A stretch of DNA of 64,000 bases from Pirellula staleyi DSM 6068 (GCF_000025185.1 NC_013720.1:5022001-5086000), one strand, 5' to 3'. Counted from the first letter of the stretch, positions 1-9,662 are shown. A program made the numbers and translations. The notes: generated by a model not told the origin, from the letters alone.

Positions 1-179
1 TGGCCTGGGTCACGACACTCGATGTGCTGAAGAACGGCAACATCGTTATCGGCAATTGCCACGCTGGCGAGGGACAGCCGCAGCTCGTGGAAGTGACCCG
101 CGAAAAGAAAGTGGTCTGGAAGTTCTATAACTGGAAGGAACTTGGCAACAGCACCGCCACAGCGCGTGTGATTGAGTAA
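1..179 (+). CDS. C-terminal end of a beta-propeller (PQQ-like) protein, partial
   Basis: The reading frame is open from the window edge to a TAA at 177-179 and gives 58 residues beginning AWVTTLDVLKNGNIVIGN. The pattern of a Trp/Asp blade edge, 'NGNIVIGN', and a closing 'VVWKF' strand is what the last blade of PQQ-like or arylsulfotransferase-like beta-propellers looks like; such exported propellers are common in planctomycetes. The start and any signal peptide lie outside the window, so neither enzyme activity nor export can be judged. The next gene follows on the same strand after about 30 bases. Confidence 0.6.
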   Translation, partial: AWVTTLDVLKNGNIVIGNCHAGEGQPQLVEVTREKKVVWKFYNWKELGNSTATARVIE

Positions 180-206
180 CGAGCTGCATTGAGCTCGGTT
201 CTTGAG

Positions 207-524
207 ATGAACGTTTGCTCGAAGGAATCGCCGCCGGTGCTTTGCGAACATCTCCAAGCGATTGAGCAAGCGATTCTTCAGCAAGGAGTTTGCGAACTTT
301 CGCGCGGGCAAGCCTGGTCGCTTGTTCGCGAGTGGGTCTACTTCGATTGCTATATCGATGTCGACGCCGTTCGTAGAACCTGGCCGCTCGACGCATGCGT
401 AGTCAACCACGTCCATCAAGGAACGCATGATGGACAAGAGCAGGGGCTGGCTTGCTCTCAGTGCGGCGACGGCATCATGGGGACCATCGAGCCCCGCGCC
501 GGAAAACCGATCTTCACCGGCTAG
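207..524 (+). CDS. Small conserved hypothetical protein with CxxC motif
   Basis: This encodes 105 residues from the ATG at 207; an in-frame TTG lies six codons upstream (189). Visible features are an N-terminal 'CEHL' segment, a central 'REWVYFDCYIDVDAVR' stretch, 'HVHQGTHDGQEQGL' and a CxxC pair (CSQCGDGIMG) near the C-terminus. The combination of a Cys pair with nearby His and Cys residues suggests a small metal-binding protein, but that is inference. I recognise the pattern as a conserved uncharacterised family rather than a named one. A hairpin with a T-tract follows 18 bases after the stop, so it is probably the last gene of its transcript. Confidence 0.65.
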   Translation: MNVCSKESPPVLCEHLQAIEQAILQQGVCELSRGQAWSLVREWVYFDCYIDVDAVRRTWPLDACVVNHVHQGTHDGQEQGLACSQCGDGIMGTIEPRAGKPIFTG

Positions 525-542
525 CTAGAAAACCTTTATTTC

Positions 543-562
543 CCTCGAAATACGAGGTTTTT
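543..562 (+). terminator. Intrinsic terminator after the small Cys-rich gene
   Basis: CCTCG (543-547), a 5-nt loop, CGAGG (553-557) and five T residues (558-562). It lies between two convergent genes and suits the plus-strand gene ending at 524. The stem is short (5 bp). Confidence 0.55.
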
Positions 563-598
563 CAGGCTGCATTTCAGAGTCTGCGATGGCGAAGGTCG

Positions 599-1984
599 TT
601 ACTTGGAACCGAACGTTTTTTTAGCAGGCTCAGCAGCGAGGCACTCGGAGGGAGTGATCAGTCCATCGCCATCGAGGTCGTACTTGGCAAAGTCGGCTGC
701 TGTCGATTCGCTCCAACTGGTCGAGTATTCGTGCATCATGATCTGACCATCCCCATCAGCATCGTTACGGGCAAACCAGTCGGGCAATCCCTTGGGCAAA
801 CGCTCGGTGGCCGAGAGCATGCGATAGGTTTTTACTCCTGTGGCACTATCCGACTTGGAATCGCCCGATCGGCCACGACGATCGTCATCTCGACCACGTT
901 CACTGCCACCCGAATCACGTCCCGTCGAATAGTTCGCAAGGCGTGCGGTCAATTCGTCGAGTGTCAGCACACCATCTTTGTTGGTATCCGAGGCTGCTGG
1001 ATCGCCACGCATGTCGGCCCATTCATCTTTCTGGAGCATGCCGTCTTTGTTTTTGTCGTACTGCTTAAGCAGCCCCTCGGCATAGCCTTTAAAGCGGCTC
1101 GGATCACCACCAGGAGGTCCGCCGGGACTGCTTCCGCTGCTTGGGGCCGACGAAGGCGCAGCGACAGGTCCACCAGTGGCAAGGGTCGAGACAACACGCC
1201 CCGGGACGTCGTACCAGCCAAAGCGTTTGGCAATGCGCTCACACAATTCTTTGCGGTCGAGCTTGTTGTCTTTATTGGTGTCGGACTCTTCAGGAGGTGT
1301 CGACCAGCGACCGTTTTTCCACTCCTCGCTGTCGACCACCTGATCTTTATTTTTGTCGTAGTCGTTGAGCATCCGGGCGACGTATTCGATAACGCGCGGG
1401 TCGTACTGCTTATCGAGCGAAACTCCCCCTGCGGTGGTCGAAAGTGGCACGTTAAAGCCGAAGGCTTTCGGAGTGGCTGATTCCGGTACATCAAAGCCTG
1501 GCACCAGTGGAGCGCTCGAGGAGCCGCGCGAGGATCCGGAAGAGCTCCCCGACGAACTTCCGCTCGACGATCCGCTGCTGGAGCTTCCGCCTTGCGAGGC
1601 GCTCATGGCGGCGATCATTTTGTCGAGAGGGACAGGCTGATCGAGATTGATTTTGGCTTGCTCAGCAGCCCGCGACAAAAACCCGCGCGCTCGCCCCGAG
1701 ATCTCATTGGGATCGAGCACACCGTTCTTGTTCTCATCCATTCGTGTTAGGAAGTCCTTCGGGTCGAAACTCCGCCGCTCGCCGCGATCTTCGTCGCGAC
1801 CACGTTCCTCGCGATCCCGATCCCCGCGCTCCTCGCGTCGCTCTTCACGACCACGATCTTCCTGAGCCATAGCGGAAGTGGTCAGCGAGCCACCGGTCAC
1901 AACAACACCCACCGCCAATATCGCGCGACCAATTCTGTGGCGAATGGTCGGCCACAAGTCGTTGGCTGGCAACAGGTTGTTCAT
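599..1984 (-). CDS. Exported protein with about seven EF-hand motifs
   Basis: The protein has 461 residues. Residues 1-41 look like a signal peptide with a long n-region and a cleavage-type 'AMAQ'. A charged low-complexity stretch follows (about 42-71, repeats of E/R/D/G). Calcium-binding EF-hand loops are visible as DENKNGVLDPNE (83-94), DYDKNKDQVVDSEE, DTNKDNKLDRKE, DKNKDGMLQKDE, DTNKDGVLTLDE, DADGDGQIMMHE and DLDGDGLITPSE, each with Asp/Asn/Asp at loop positions 1, 3 and 5 and Glu (or its equivalent) at 12. Two flexible linkers are rich in Ser/Gly (about residues 130-160) and Ser/Gly/Pro. It is likely a periplasmic or exported calcium sensor or structural protein; no catalytic domain is seen. 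Divergent from the membrane protein at 2116. Confidence 0.85.
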   Translation of the reverse strand: MNNLLPANDLWPTIRHRIGRAILAVGVVVTGGSLTTSAMAQEDRGREERREERGDRDREERGRDEDRGERRSFDPKDFLTRMDENKNGVLDPNEISGRARGFLSRAAEQAKINLDQPVPLDKMIAAMSASQGGSSSSGSSSGSSSGSSSGSSRGSSSAPLVPGFDVPESATPKAFGFNVPLSTTAGGVSLDKQYDPRVIEYVARMLNDYDKNKDQVVDSEEWKNGRWSTPPEESDTNKDNKLDRKELCERIAKRFGWYDVPGRVVSTLATGGPVAAPSSAPSSGSSPGGPPGGDPSRFKGYAEGLLKQYDKNKDGMLQKDEWADMRGDPAASDTNKDGVLTLDELTARLANYSTGRDSGGSERGRDDDRRGRSGDSKSDSATGVKTYRMLSATERLPKGLPDWFARNDADGDGQIMMHEYSTSWSESTAADFAKYDLDGDGLITPSECLAAEPAKKTFGSK

Positions 1985-2115
1985 CGTGAATACTCCGTAT
2001 TTGGGCTACGATGGTTGGCGTCGCTAGATAGCCGATGTTTCCAGCCACTATCCTAATCAGAATCTAACCCCTATCGCCAGCGAAAGTTCCGCCGCTAGCG
2101 GAAACCACAGGAACG

Positions 2116-2490
2116 ATGGAAAGCCGCAAACGCCGTGGTACTGACGCTGGGCCGTTTGGCACGCTGCGCCTCGGCTGGCCGATGGTAGTGCTGTGCCTAA
2201 TCCCTATCGCCGTAAGCCTTCTAGTAACCATAGCTTGTGCAGTATTGAGCCCATGGGATTCCGATGCTAATCCGTTGCTACTACTCGCAGGGTTGATGGC
2301 GTCGACGGTGGTTTATCTGCTCGTCCGGTCGATTCGCACCGGAGTTCTGCAACTGAAACACCAAACTTACTTACGCGATCAACAGCCGATCCGTTTTTGG
2401 TTGCACATTGCTGGAATGTCACTTGTGCTGGCATACCTAATCGCCGCGATGATCTATTCCATCGTGAAATTGTCTGTGTCAGGCAACTGA
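2116..2490 (+). CDS. Small integral membrane protein, unknown function
   Basis: This encodes 124 residues from an ATG preceded by 'caggaac'. Three hydrophobic segments are visible, at about residues 22-46, 53-71 and 97-117, with a basic N-terminus (ESRKRR) expected to stay in the cytoplasm. No family motif is recognised. It is followed by about 180 bases before the DUF1501 gene, so it may be a single-gene transcript. Codon use is slightly less GC-rich than its neighbours. The membrane call is direct; function is unknown. Confidence 0.6.
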   Translation: MESRKRRGTDAGPFGTLRLGWPMVVLCLIPIAVSLLVTIACAVLSPWDSDANPLLLLAGLMASTVVYLLVRSIRTGVLQLKHQTYLRDQQPIRFWLHIAGMSLVLAYLIAAMIYSIVKLSVSGN

Positions 2491-2670
2491 ATGGGGCCAT
2501 GGCACGAGTCGTTTGATTGGTCAAAACGTACTACGCCCTAACTGCCAACTACAAGACAAAAGCTGGTTTTTTGGTGTAGTCTGTCTGTGGGCGTGATAAA
2601 AACATGCAATGCCATGCAATCGGGCATTGATGTCTCGCCCACTTCACTCTCCCGAAGAAAAGGCCCCGCG

Positions 2671-4053
2671 ATGCTCAAGCTCACTGGCAAAGGGACAGCC
2701 ACCACTTGCGACGGCATCACACGCCGCGACTTCCTGCAGGTCGGAGCGCTCGGCGGCATCGGCCTGACCTTGCCGCAGTTGCTCGCTGCCGAAGAGATTG
2801 CCAAGCAATCCGCCACGAAAGATCCCAATGACGATCGCTCGGTGATCATGATCTTCAACCTCGGTGCGCCGAGTCAGATGGACACCTTTGATCCCAAGCC
2901 CGACGCCCCCGCTGAAATTCGCGGACCTTTCAAACCGATCGCCACACGCGGCGATTTTCAGATTACTGAGATCCTCCCGCTGCACGCCGAAGTCGCCGAT
3001 AAGTTTTCGGTCGTTCGCAGCTGCTATCACACCGGCGCTGCCGTGCACGACACCGGTCATCAGATGCTGCAAACCGGACGGCTTTTCTCCGGTGGCATCA
3101 ACACGCCGCACGTCGGCTGTGCGCTCGCTTACTTGCGTGGACCGAAAACCGATCTGCCGCCACATGTGATCCTTCCCGAGCCGATGGGGAGCACCGGTGG
3201 AAATCTGCCGCATGGACAAGATGCTGGCTTCCTGGGCAAAGCATACGATCCCTTCGCGCTGATGGCCGATCCATCGAAGCCCAACTTCAAAGTCCCCGAT
3301 CTTTTGCCGCCGCAAGACATGGGCGAAGCGCGACTCGACCGACGTCGACGCCTGCGCTCGATTGTCGAATCGCAAGTCGATCAGTTCGAAACGTCAGCCG
3401 CAGCTAAGTTGATGGATAGTAATTTCGAAGCGGCCTATCGCCTGATGACTTCGCCTCAAGCGCGCGAAGCCTTCGACCTCTCGAAGGAACCTGAAAAAGT
3501 TCGCGAGCGTTACGGCAAAAACCGCTTCGGTCAATGCTGTCTCCTCGCGCGTCGATTGATCGAAGCTGGCGTACGCTTTGTCACCGTCAACACGTTCCTC
3601 ACCGTCTTCAACGAGATCACCTGGGACATCCACGGCAGCAAACCTTTCACCTCGATCGAAGGCATGAAAGACATCGTCGCGCCAATGTACGACCAGGCCT
3701 ACAGCGCGCTAATCATGGACCTCGCTGATCGAGGCATGCTCGAAAAAACGATGGTCTGCAACCTCGCCGAATTCGGTCGCACACCGCGAGTAAATCCCGC
3801 TGGTGGACGCGATCACTGGCCGCAATGTTTCACCGTCTACTTCGCAGGCGGCGGCATTCAAGGTGGCCGCGCGATTGGTCAAAGCGACCCGCAAGGAGCC
3901 TTCCCAGCCGAACGACCTTGCGAGCCTGCCGAAGTGGTGGGGACGATCTACAAGAGCCTCGGATTCGATCTCGAGACTACACTTCCGGGCCCCGCTGGGC
4001 GACCATTTCCGCTCGTCGACTTCGGCAAAGATGCGATTCGCGAATTGTTCTAA
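2671..4053 (+). CDS. DUF1501 family protein (Tat-exported)
   Basis: The protein has 460 residues from the ATG at 2671, which is preceded by 'aaaagg'. The frame stays open upstream to a GTG at 2587, but the ATG puts the twin-arginine-like motif TRRDFLQVG at residues 17-25, followed by a hydrophobic stretch, as in DUF1501 proteins. Family hallmarks include 'MIFNLGAPSQMDTFDPKPDA' and 'EFGRTPRVN' with 'GRDHWP' near the C-terminus. DUF1501 proteins belong to the alkaline-phosphatase/sulfatase-like fold and in planctomycetes are almost always encoded beside DUF1549/DUF1553 proteins, as here (next gene starts 64 bases downstream). The substrate is not known. Confidence 0.9.
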   Translation: MLKLTGKGTATTCDGITRRDFLQVGALGGIGLTLPQLLAAEEIAKQSATKDPNDDRSVIMIFNLGAPSQMDTFDPKPDAPAEIRGPFKPIATRGDFQITEILPLHAEVADKFSVVRSCYHTGAAVHDTGHQMLQTGRLFSGGINTPHVGCALAYLRGPKTDLPPHVILPEPMGSTGGNLPHGQDAGFLGKAYDPFALMADPSKPNFKVPDLLPPQDMGEARLDRRRRLRSIVESQVDQFETSAAAKLMDSNFEAAYRLMTSPQAREAFDLSKEPEKVRERYGKNRFGQCCLLARRLIEAGVRFVTVNTFLTVFNEITWDIHGSKPFTSIEGMKDIVAPMYDQAYSALIMDLADRGMLEKTMVCNLAEFGRTPRVNPAGGRDHWPQCFTVYFAGGGIQGGRAIGQSDPQGAFPAERPCEPAEVVGTIYKSLGFDLETTLPGPAGRPFPLVDFGKDAIRELF

Positions 4054-4117
4054 ATCGTGCGTTTTACCAGCATTTTTGCACGTTTTTGTTTTGAGTTTGG
4101 TTTGAATCTACTGCGAG

Positions 4118-6628
4118 ATGCCTCTCATGCTCCGCTTCACGCACGCCTATTTCGGTACGTACTGCCTTGCGTTATTCCTTGCGGCAACTACCCACGCTCG
4201 GGCCGACGACGCGCAGGCACCAAGCACTCCTGCTGTGCCGGGAGATGTTCAGCTGGAACTTCTCCCCAAAAGCATCGTGCTCGAGGGGAAAGAAGGCTCG
4301 CAGCAGGTAGTGCTTCAGCGATCGATCGATGGAGCCTACATCGGCCAGCAACGCGAATCTGTGGTGCTCACAAGCGATAACCCGAGTGTCGCGAAAATCG
4401 AAGAGAGCCACGTCATCGCAACCGGCAATGGCACTGCCATGATCGAAGCGACGCTGGATGGCAAAGTAGTCGCCCGCAGCAGCGTGACGGTCACGAAATT
4501 CGATGCGCCGTTTGAATGGAGCTTTCGTAATCACGTCGAGTCGGTTCTTTCGAAGCAAGGTTGTAACGGCGGCGCTTGTCACGGCGCTCGCGCGGGACAA
4601 AAAGGGTTTCGACTCACGCTGTTTGGCTTCGATGTCGACGCCGATTACTCCTACCTCACGCGGCAAGCGCTTGGCAGGCGTGTGGTCCCCACCGATCCCG
4701 GACGCAGCTTGATTTTGACGAAGCCAACCGGGCTGTTGCCGCACAAAGGGGGCGTGCGACTCGATGTCGCCTCGAAGGAATATCGCGTACTGGCCGAGTG
4801 GATTGCTTCGGGAACTCCTGGTCCGAGCGATGCTGATCCGCAGATCACGCGTCTCGAAGTGCTCCCCGAGCAAAGTGTGCAAAAGCTTGGCGACCATCAG
4901 CAAATTGTGGTCCTGGCCCACTTCAGCGATGGCCATGTGGAAGATGCCACGCGTTGGTCGAAATACACGTCGGTGCACAGCACGGTGGCAACTGTCGGCG
5001 AGCATGGCGATGTCGAAATCGTCGGACCCGGCGAAGGGGCAATCAAAATCTGGTACCTCAATTATTCCGCGATGGCGTTTGTTACGGTCCCGTATGCCAG
5101 CAGTGATCCAGCGACGGCAAATGTGACTACCGATAAACTCGCGACGCGAAATTTTATCGACGAGCGGATCAACGCCAAACTAGCAGCCCTCCAGCTACCA
5201 GCGTCACCTCGCGCCAGTGATGCGACGTTTCTGCGTCGGGCATATCTCGACACCATCGGCGTGCTTCCTACGGCTGCTGAGACGCGAGCATTCCTCGAGG
5301 ATGTCTCTCCCGACAAACGGGATCGTGTGATCGATGCACTTCTTGCGCGGCCCGAATTTGTCGATTACTGGAGCTACAAATGGTCCGATCTGCTGCTCCT
5401 ATCGGGCGATCGTTTGCGTCCTAAAGCGATCGAAACGTATTACGGCTGGATTCGCAAATCGGTCGAGGAAAACAAGCCGTGGGACGTGATGGTACGCGAG
5501 ATTGTCACGGCGACTGGCAGCACGCACGAGAATGGTGCGGCGAATTTTTACGCCCTCCATCAAGATCCCGAGATGATGGCCGAGACCGTGGCGCAGGCCT
5601 TCATGGGGCTCTCGATCAACTGCGCGAAGTGCCACAATCATCCGCTCGAAAAATGGACCAACGATCAGTATTACGGACTGGCGAACATGTTCTCGCGCGT
5701 CCGTGCCAAAGGGTGGGGTGGCGACTTTCGTGGTGGAGACGGGATGCGAGTGGTCTATAGCGATACGCAAGGAGAACTTGTTCAGCCAAGCCGTGGCACC
5801 CCTCAAGCTCCGCGCCCTCTCGACGGCGCAGCGCTCGAGTTTGCTGATCCGATTGATCGCCGCGTGCCACTCGCTAGCTGGCTCACCTCGCCCGAGAATC
5901 CATATTTCACCCGCGCGATTGCTAATCGAATTTGGGCCAACTTCTTTGGTGTGGGACTCGTCGAAAAAGTGGACGATATGCGGGCTACTAATCCTTCGAG
6001 TAATGAGCCGCTGCTCGATGATGCAGCGAAGTTTCTCGTCGAGAAAAAATACAACCTTCGCGAACTGATGCGGGCCATTCTGCAATCGGAGAGTTACCAG
6101 CGCGATAGCCAATCGCTCCCGGGCAACAAACCCGACGAACGCTTTTACAGCCGCTACTATCCCAAGCGACTGAAGGCGGAAGTGATGCTCGACGCGGTGT
6201 CGCAGGTCACAGCCGTCCCGACAAAATTCAAAGACAAGCCAGCCGGCACTCGCGCGCTGCAATTGCCCGACGTGGCTGTCGAATCGTACTTTCTCTCCAC
6301 GTTTGGTCGTCCGCAGCGATTGATCACCTGCGACTGCGAACGGAGCGATGAACCGAGCATGCCGCAAGTGCTGCACCTTTACAATGGCGATGTGATCAAT
6401 CAGCGACTCAAGGACGAGGCTTCTGTCGTGAAATCGCTGGTCGAAAAACCAACTCCAGAGATTATCGACGAGTTGTATCTTTCTAGCTTGTCGCGGTTCC
6501 CCACCGCTGAAGAGAAAGCGCGACTAGCCACCGAGATTGATGCTGCACCAGCGGAAGAACGTCGCGCGGTGATCGAAGATTTGTACTGGAGCGTCCTCAG
6601 CAGCCGCGAATTTTTGTTCAATCACTAG
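4118..6628 (+). CDS. DUF1549/DUF1553 protein with Big-like and cytochrome-like domains
   Basis: This encodes 836 residues with a signal peptide at about 1-30. Order of parts: a Big2-like Ig domain (about 40-125); a cysteine site GCNGGACHG with C-x4-C-H spacing (near 150) followed by 'GFRLTLFGFD'; a second Big-like domain (about 245-325); DUF1549 (about 340-530) containing a regular CxxCH in 'NCAKCHNHPLEKW'; and DUF1553 up to the C-terminus with 'RPQRLITCDCERSDEPSM'. This architecture is characteristic of planctomycetes and related phyla and always sits near DUF1501 genes. A role in exported redox chemistry or polysaccharide degradation has been suggested for such sets but is unproven. The start at 4118 or the ATG at 4127 are both possible. 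Confidence 0.9.
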   Translation: MPLMLRFTHAYFGTYCLALFLAATTHARADDAQAPSTPAVPGDVQLELLPKSIVLEGKEGSQQVVLQRSIDGAYIGQQRESVVLTSDNPSVAKIEESHVIATGNGTAMIEATLDGKVVARSSVTVTKFDAPFEWSFRNHVESVLSKQGCNGGACHGARAGQKGFRLTLFGFDVDADYSYLTRQALGRRVVPTDPGRSLILTKPTGLLPHKGGVRLDVASKEYRVLAEWIASGTPGPSDADPQITRLEVLPEQSVQKLGDHQQIVVLAHFSDGHVEDATRWSKYTSVHSTVATVGEHGDVEIVGPGEGAIKIWYLNYSAMAFVTVPYASSDPATANVTTDKLATRNFIDERINAKLAALQLPASPRASDATFLRRAYLDTIGVLPTAAETRAFLEDVSPDKRDRVIDALLARPEFVDYWSYKWSDLLLLSGDRLRPKAIETYYGWIRKSVEENKPWDVMVREIVTATGSTHENGAANFYALHQDPEMMAETVAQAFMGLSINCAKCHNHPLEKWTNDQYYGLANMFSRVRAKGWGGDFRGGDGMRVVYSDTQGELVQPSRGTPQAPRPLDGAALEFADPIDRRVPLASWLTSPENPYFTRAIANRIWANFFGVGLVEKVDDMRATNPSSNEPLLDDAAKFLVEKKYNLRELMRAILQSESYQRDSQSLPGNKPDERFYSRYYPKRLKAEVMLDAVSQVTAVPTKFKDKPAGTRALQLPDVAVESYFLSTFGRPQRLITCDCERSDEPSMPQVLHLYNGDVINQRLKDEASVVKSLVEKPTPEIIDELYLSSLSRFPTAEEKARLATEIDAAPAEERRAVIEDLYWSVLSSREFLFNH

Positions 6629-6716
6629 CCCACACTGGCCCCACCTCTCGACTATCGAGTGTGCCGCAATTCGCACTGTCCCAAGCGTCCTGGATTTCAC
6701 TCAGAAACGGCCGAAT

Positions 6717-9578
6717 ATGCGTACTTTTTTCCTGCTCAGTCTGCTGGCTCTCGGGTGTATAGCTCCTGCGATTCTCGTGGCAGAAGAGACAAAACCAGTT
6801 GCTGCGGCCAGTGCCGATATCGATTACGCGCGCGATGTTCAGCCGATCTTTACGAAGTATTGCACAGCCTGTCACAGCGCAGATGAGGCGGAAGGCAAAC
6901 TCGCGCTCGATTCGTACGCGGCACTGATCGCCGGTGGCAAAAGTGGTGCCTCGATTACCGCCGGTCGGGCCGATACGAGTCGACTGATGATGCTTGTGCG
7001 TGGTACACAAAAACCGGTGATGCCGCCACGCGACAACGATGCTCCCACCGCAGCCGAGATCGCGATCATCGAGCAATGGATTGCCGCAGGCGCTAAGCCT
7101 AGTAGCGGCGAAGCTCCCGATCCGACGATGCTGGTTGTGCCCAAAATTGCTCTTCCCAAGCCACCTCGATTGGCTGTCACGGCGATCGCGGTTTCTACGC
7201 AAGGTGACCTCGTGGCGATCGCGCGTCCGGGGGAGATCGAAGTCCGCTCGCTCGCCGACAACCAAACGGTGCTCCACCACAAAAACTTGCGTGGCAGTGT
7301 GAACGCGATTGGTTTCTCGCGCGATGGAAAGATCGTTGCTGCAGGTGCTGGTGAACCAGGGCTGATTGGCGAGACGACGCTGCTGAGCACTGCAACGGGT
7401 GAAGTGCTGCGAACGCTTCGCGGACAAAAGGATAGCGTTTACTCGCTCCGTCTTAGTCCCGATGGTTCGATCCTTGCCACCGGCAGCTACGACAACACGA
7501 TCGCGCTTTGGGATGTCGCCAGTGGCAAACTCCTTCGATCGCTCGACGGGCATGGCGGCGCGATCTACGACATCGCCTTTCGGAGCGATGGGAAAGTACT
7601 CGCGTCCGCCAGTGGCGACCGCACGGTGAAGCTGTGGAATGTCGCCGATGGATCGCGCCTCGAGACACTAAAAGAATCGACCAAAGAACTCTATTCCATC
7701 GCTTTCAGCCCCGATGGAAAACGGGTGGCTGCAGCGGGTGTCGACAATCGCATTCGTGTCTGGCAAGTCTCCGACCAGGCTTTGGAGGGGACCAATCCGC
7801 TTCTCTATTCCCAGTTTGCTCATGAACTAGCGGTGCTACGACTTGATTGGTCGAGCGATGGGGAAACGATCGTTTCCACCGCAGAAGATCGCCAGATCAA
7901 AGTCTGGAATGCCGACGACATGACAATTCGGGCCGTGCTCGAAAAGCAATCTGACTGGGCAACAGGTGTCGCGATCGTTCCGAGTGGCGATCGCGTGGTT
8001 GTGGGGCGTATGGATGGTACGACAGGCGAACTCGCCCTCCCTCATAATGCCGGAAAACTGGCCGATTTTAAGCCTCTTGAAGAAACTCCCACCGAGGTGG
8101 ACTACGGGAAACAGCCCGCCGAAAATGAGCTCGCGAAGTTCGCGGAAGTAGAGCCCAACAATGCTCCCGATCGCGCGACTCCGATCACAGTCCCCGGCAT
8201 TGCTCAAGGGAAGATTCATGGCGAGGGAGGGGCCAGCGATGTCGATCTGTTTCGGATCACCGCGAAGCAAGGTGAGCAGCTGATTTTCGAAACGCGGGCT
8301 GCCAAAAAGGGTTCGCCTCTCGACTCGAAAATCGAAGTGCTCGACCTCACAGGCAAGAGCGTGCCACGACTGTTGCTCCGCGCGGTGCGCGACACTGAAG
8401 TGGAGTTTCGCGGAATGAGTAGTGAGCAGCGGGGCGTACGGCTGAAGTATTGGGAAGAGATGTTGCTGAATGACTACGTCTATCTGAATGGCGAAGTGAT
8501 CAAGCACTTTCAGCAGCGACGCGGCCCCGATGCCGATGCTCAGTTCTATCCCGAAAATGGAAATCGGTTCGCCATCTTCGACACCACTCCGCGCACGCAT
8601 GCACTCGGTGAGCCGGGCTATCTTGTCGTTCCCTATGCGATTGGTACGCCACTTCCCTCGAACGGATTGCCGGTTTTTACGATCCACTACGAAAACGACG
8701 ACGACGCGCAGCGCAAGCTGGGGCGAGATTCGAAACTTCTGTTCGTTGCGCCTGTCGATGGGGACTATTTGGTGCGTGTCACGGATGTGCGCAACTACAG
8801 CGGCGAGAACTATACGTATGATCTTCTAGCGCGACGTCGCGCTGCTGATTTCAGCGTCTCGATCAATCCGGCCGATCTGAAAGTGAATGCTGGTGGTGGT
8901 CGCTCGATCACCGTGAAAGCCGAACGGGCCGATTATTATCGTGGACCGATCACCGTGCACTTCGAAGGTTTTCCCGCCGGTTTTCAGGTGAAATCGCCGG
9001 TCGTGATTCCGGAAGGACTCAGCGAAGCGCAGGTGGCGATCTTTGCTCTCGAGGATGCCGTAGCACCGACGAGCGACGCGCTCGCCGCGATCAAAATTCG
9101 CGCCGAGGCACAGGTAGCGGGGCAACTAGTTTCTAAAGAAGTAGCGTCACCCAAATCGTTAGTACTCGAGCCCCGCGCGAAGGTGCAAGTGTTCCTCGAG
9201 CGAATCGATGAGAAGAATCAAGCAGTTGTCCCCACGCTCTCGAGCGGCTTTCCAGAACCAGCCTCCATCGAGATGGAAGCGGGAGGGAGTGTCAGCTGTC
9301 ATCTTCGCATTCTGCGGCATGGGTTCGAGGATCGCGTGGCGCTGGAAGTCCAGAATCTGCCGCACGGAGTGATTGTCGACGACATTGGCCTTTCGGGCGT
9401 ATTGGTACGCGAGAAAGAGACCGATCGCTCGATCTTTTTGCGGGCCGAACCGTGGGTGCAGCCCCAAACGAGGCTGATCCACGCCGTGGCGCAGGTCGAA
9501 GGCAACCAAGTCAGCCTGCCGATGCTGTTGACGATTAAACCCCGAGGCAATCTAGTCACGCGTGCTTCGGGAGAGTAA
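6717..9578 (+). CDS. Planctomycete cytochrome c / WD40 / PPC-domain protein
   Basis: The protein has 953 residues with a signal peptide (1-22). A 'planctomycete cytochrome C' domain carries the haem site CTACH at 49-53, followed by 'SADEAEGKLALDSYAAL'. A seven-blade WD40 propeller spans about 145-440 with clear repeats ('GSYDNTIALWDVASGKLLRS', 'ASGDRTVKLWNVADG', 'AEDRQIKVWNADD'). A pre-peptidase C-terminal-like domain begins around 485 ('AEVEPNNAPDRATPI...DVDLFRI'), and the remainder resembles beta-sandwich domains. It follows the DUF1549/1553 gene by 88 bases on the same strand and probably belongs to the same exported haem-protein system. Electron partner and substrate are unknown. Confidence 0.88.
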   Translation: MRTFFLLSLLALGCIAPAILVAEETKPVAAASADIDYARDVQPIFTKYCTACHSADEAEGKLALDSYAALIAGGKSGASITAGRADTSRLMMLVRGTQKPVMPPRDNDAPTAAEIAIIEQWIAAGAKPSSGEAPDPTMLVVPKIALPKPPRLAVTAIAVSTQGDLVAIARPGEIEVRSLADNQTVLHHKNLRGSVNAIGFSRDGKIVAAGAGEPGLIGETTLLSTATGEVLRTLRGQKDSVYSLRLSPDGSILATGSYDNTIALWDVASGKLLRSLDGHGGAIYDIAFRSDGKVLASASGDRTVKLWNVADGSRLETLKESTKELYSIAFSPDGKRVAAAGVDNRIRVWQVSDQALEGTNPLLYSQFAHELAVLRLDWSSDGETIVSTAEDRQIKVWNADDMTIRAVLEKQSDWATGVAIVPSGDRVVVGRMDGTTGELALPHNAGKLADFKPLEETPTEVDYGKQPAENELAKFAEVEPNNAPDRATPITVPGIAQGKIHGEGGASDVDLFRITAKQGEQLIFETRAAKKGSPLDSKIEVLDLTGKSVPRLLLRAVRDTEVEFRGMSSEQRGVRLKYWEEMLLNDYVYLNGEVIKHFQQRRGPDADAQFYPENGNRFAIFDTTPRTHALGEPGYLVVPYAIGTPLPSNGLPVFTIHYENDDDAQRKLGRDSKLLFVAPVDGDYLVRVTDVRNYSGENYTYDLLARRRAADFSVSINPADLKVNAGGGRSITVKAERADYYRGPITVHFEGFPAGFQVKSPVVIPEGLSEAQVAIFALEDAVAPTSDALAAIKIRAEAQVAGQLVSKEVASPKSLVLEPRAKVQVFLERIDEKNQAVVPTLSSGFPEPASIEMEAGGSVSCHLRILRHGFEDRVALEVQNLPHGVIVDDIGLSGVLVREKETDRSIFLRAEPWVQPQTRLIHAVAQVEGNQVSLPMLLTIKPRGNLVTRASGE

Positions 9579-9662
9579 CTTTTCGGGGGTGTAAGGTCAT
9601 AACTGACTGGATAGCAATTCCGGTCTGCCTTGAATCTGGTCAACTCCCAAGGACTCTCCACG

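Noticed and set aside
452-1480. 342-codon plus-strand frame opposite the EF-hand gene
   Set aside because: The minus strand encodes seven EF-hand motifs and a signal peptide; the plus frame shows none.
4056-4087. Possible terminator after the DUF1501 gene (CGTGC...GCACG then five T)
   Set aside because: Only a 5-bp stem with a 17-nt loop, and the next gene is on the same strand and functionally linked.
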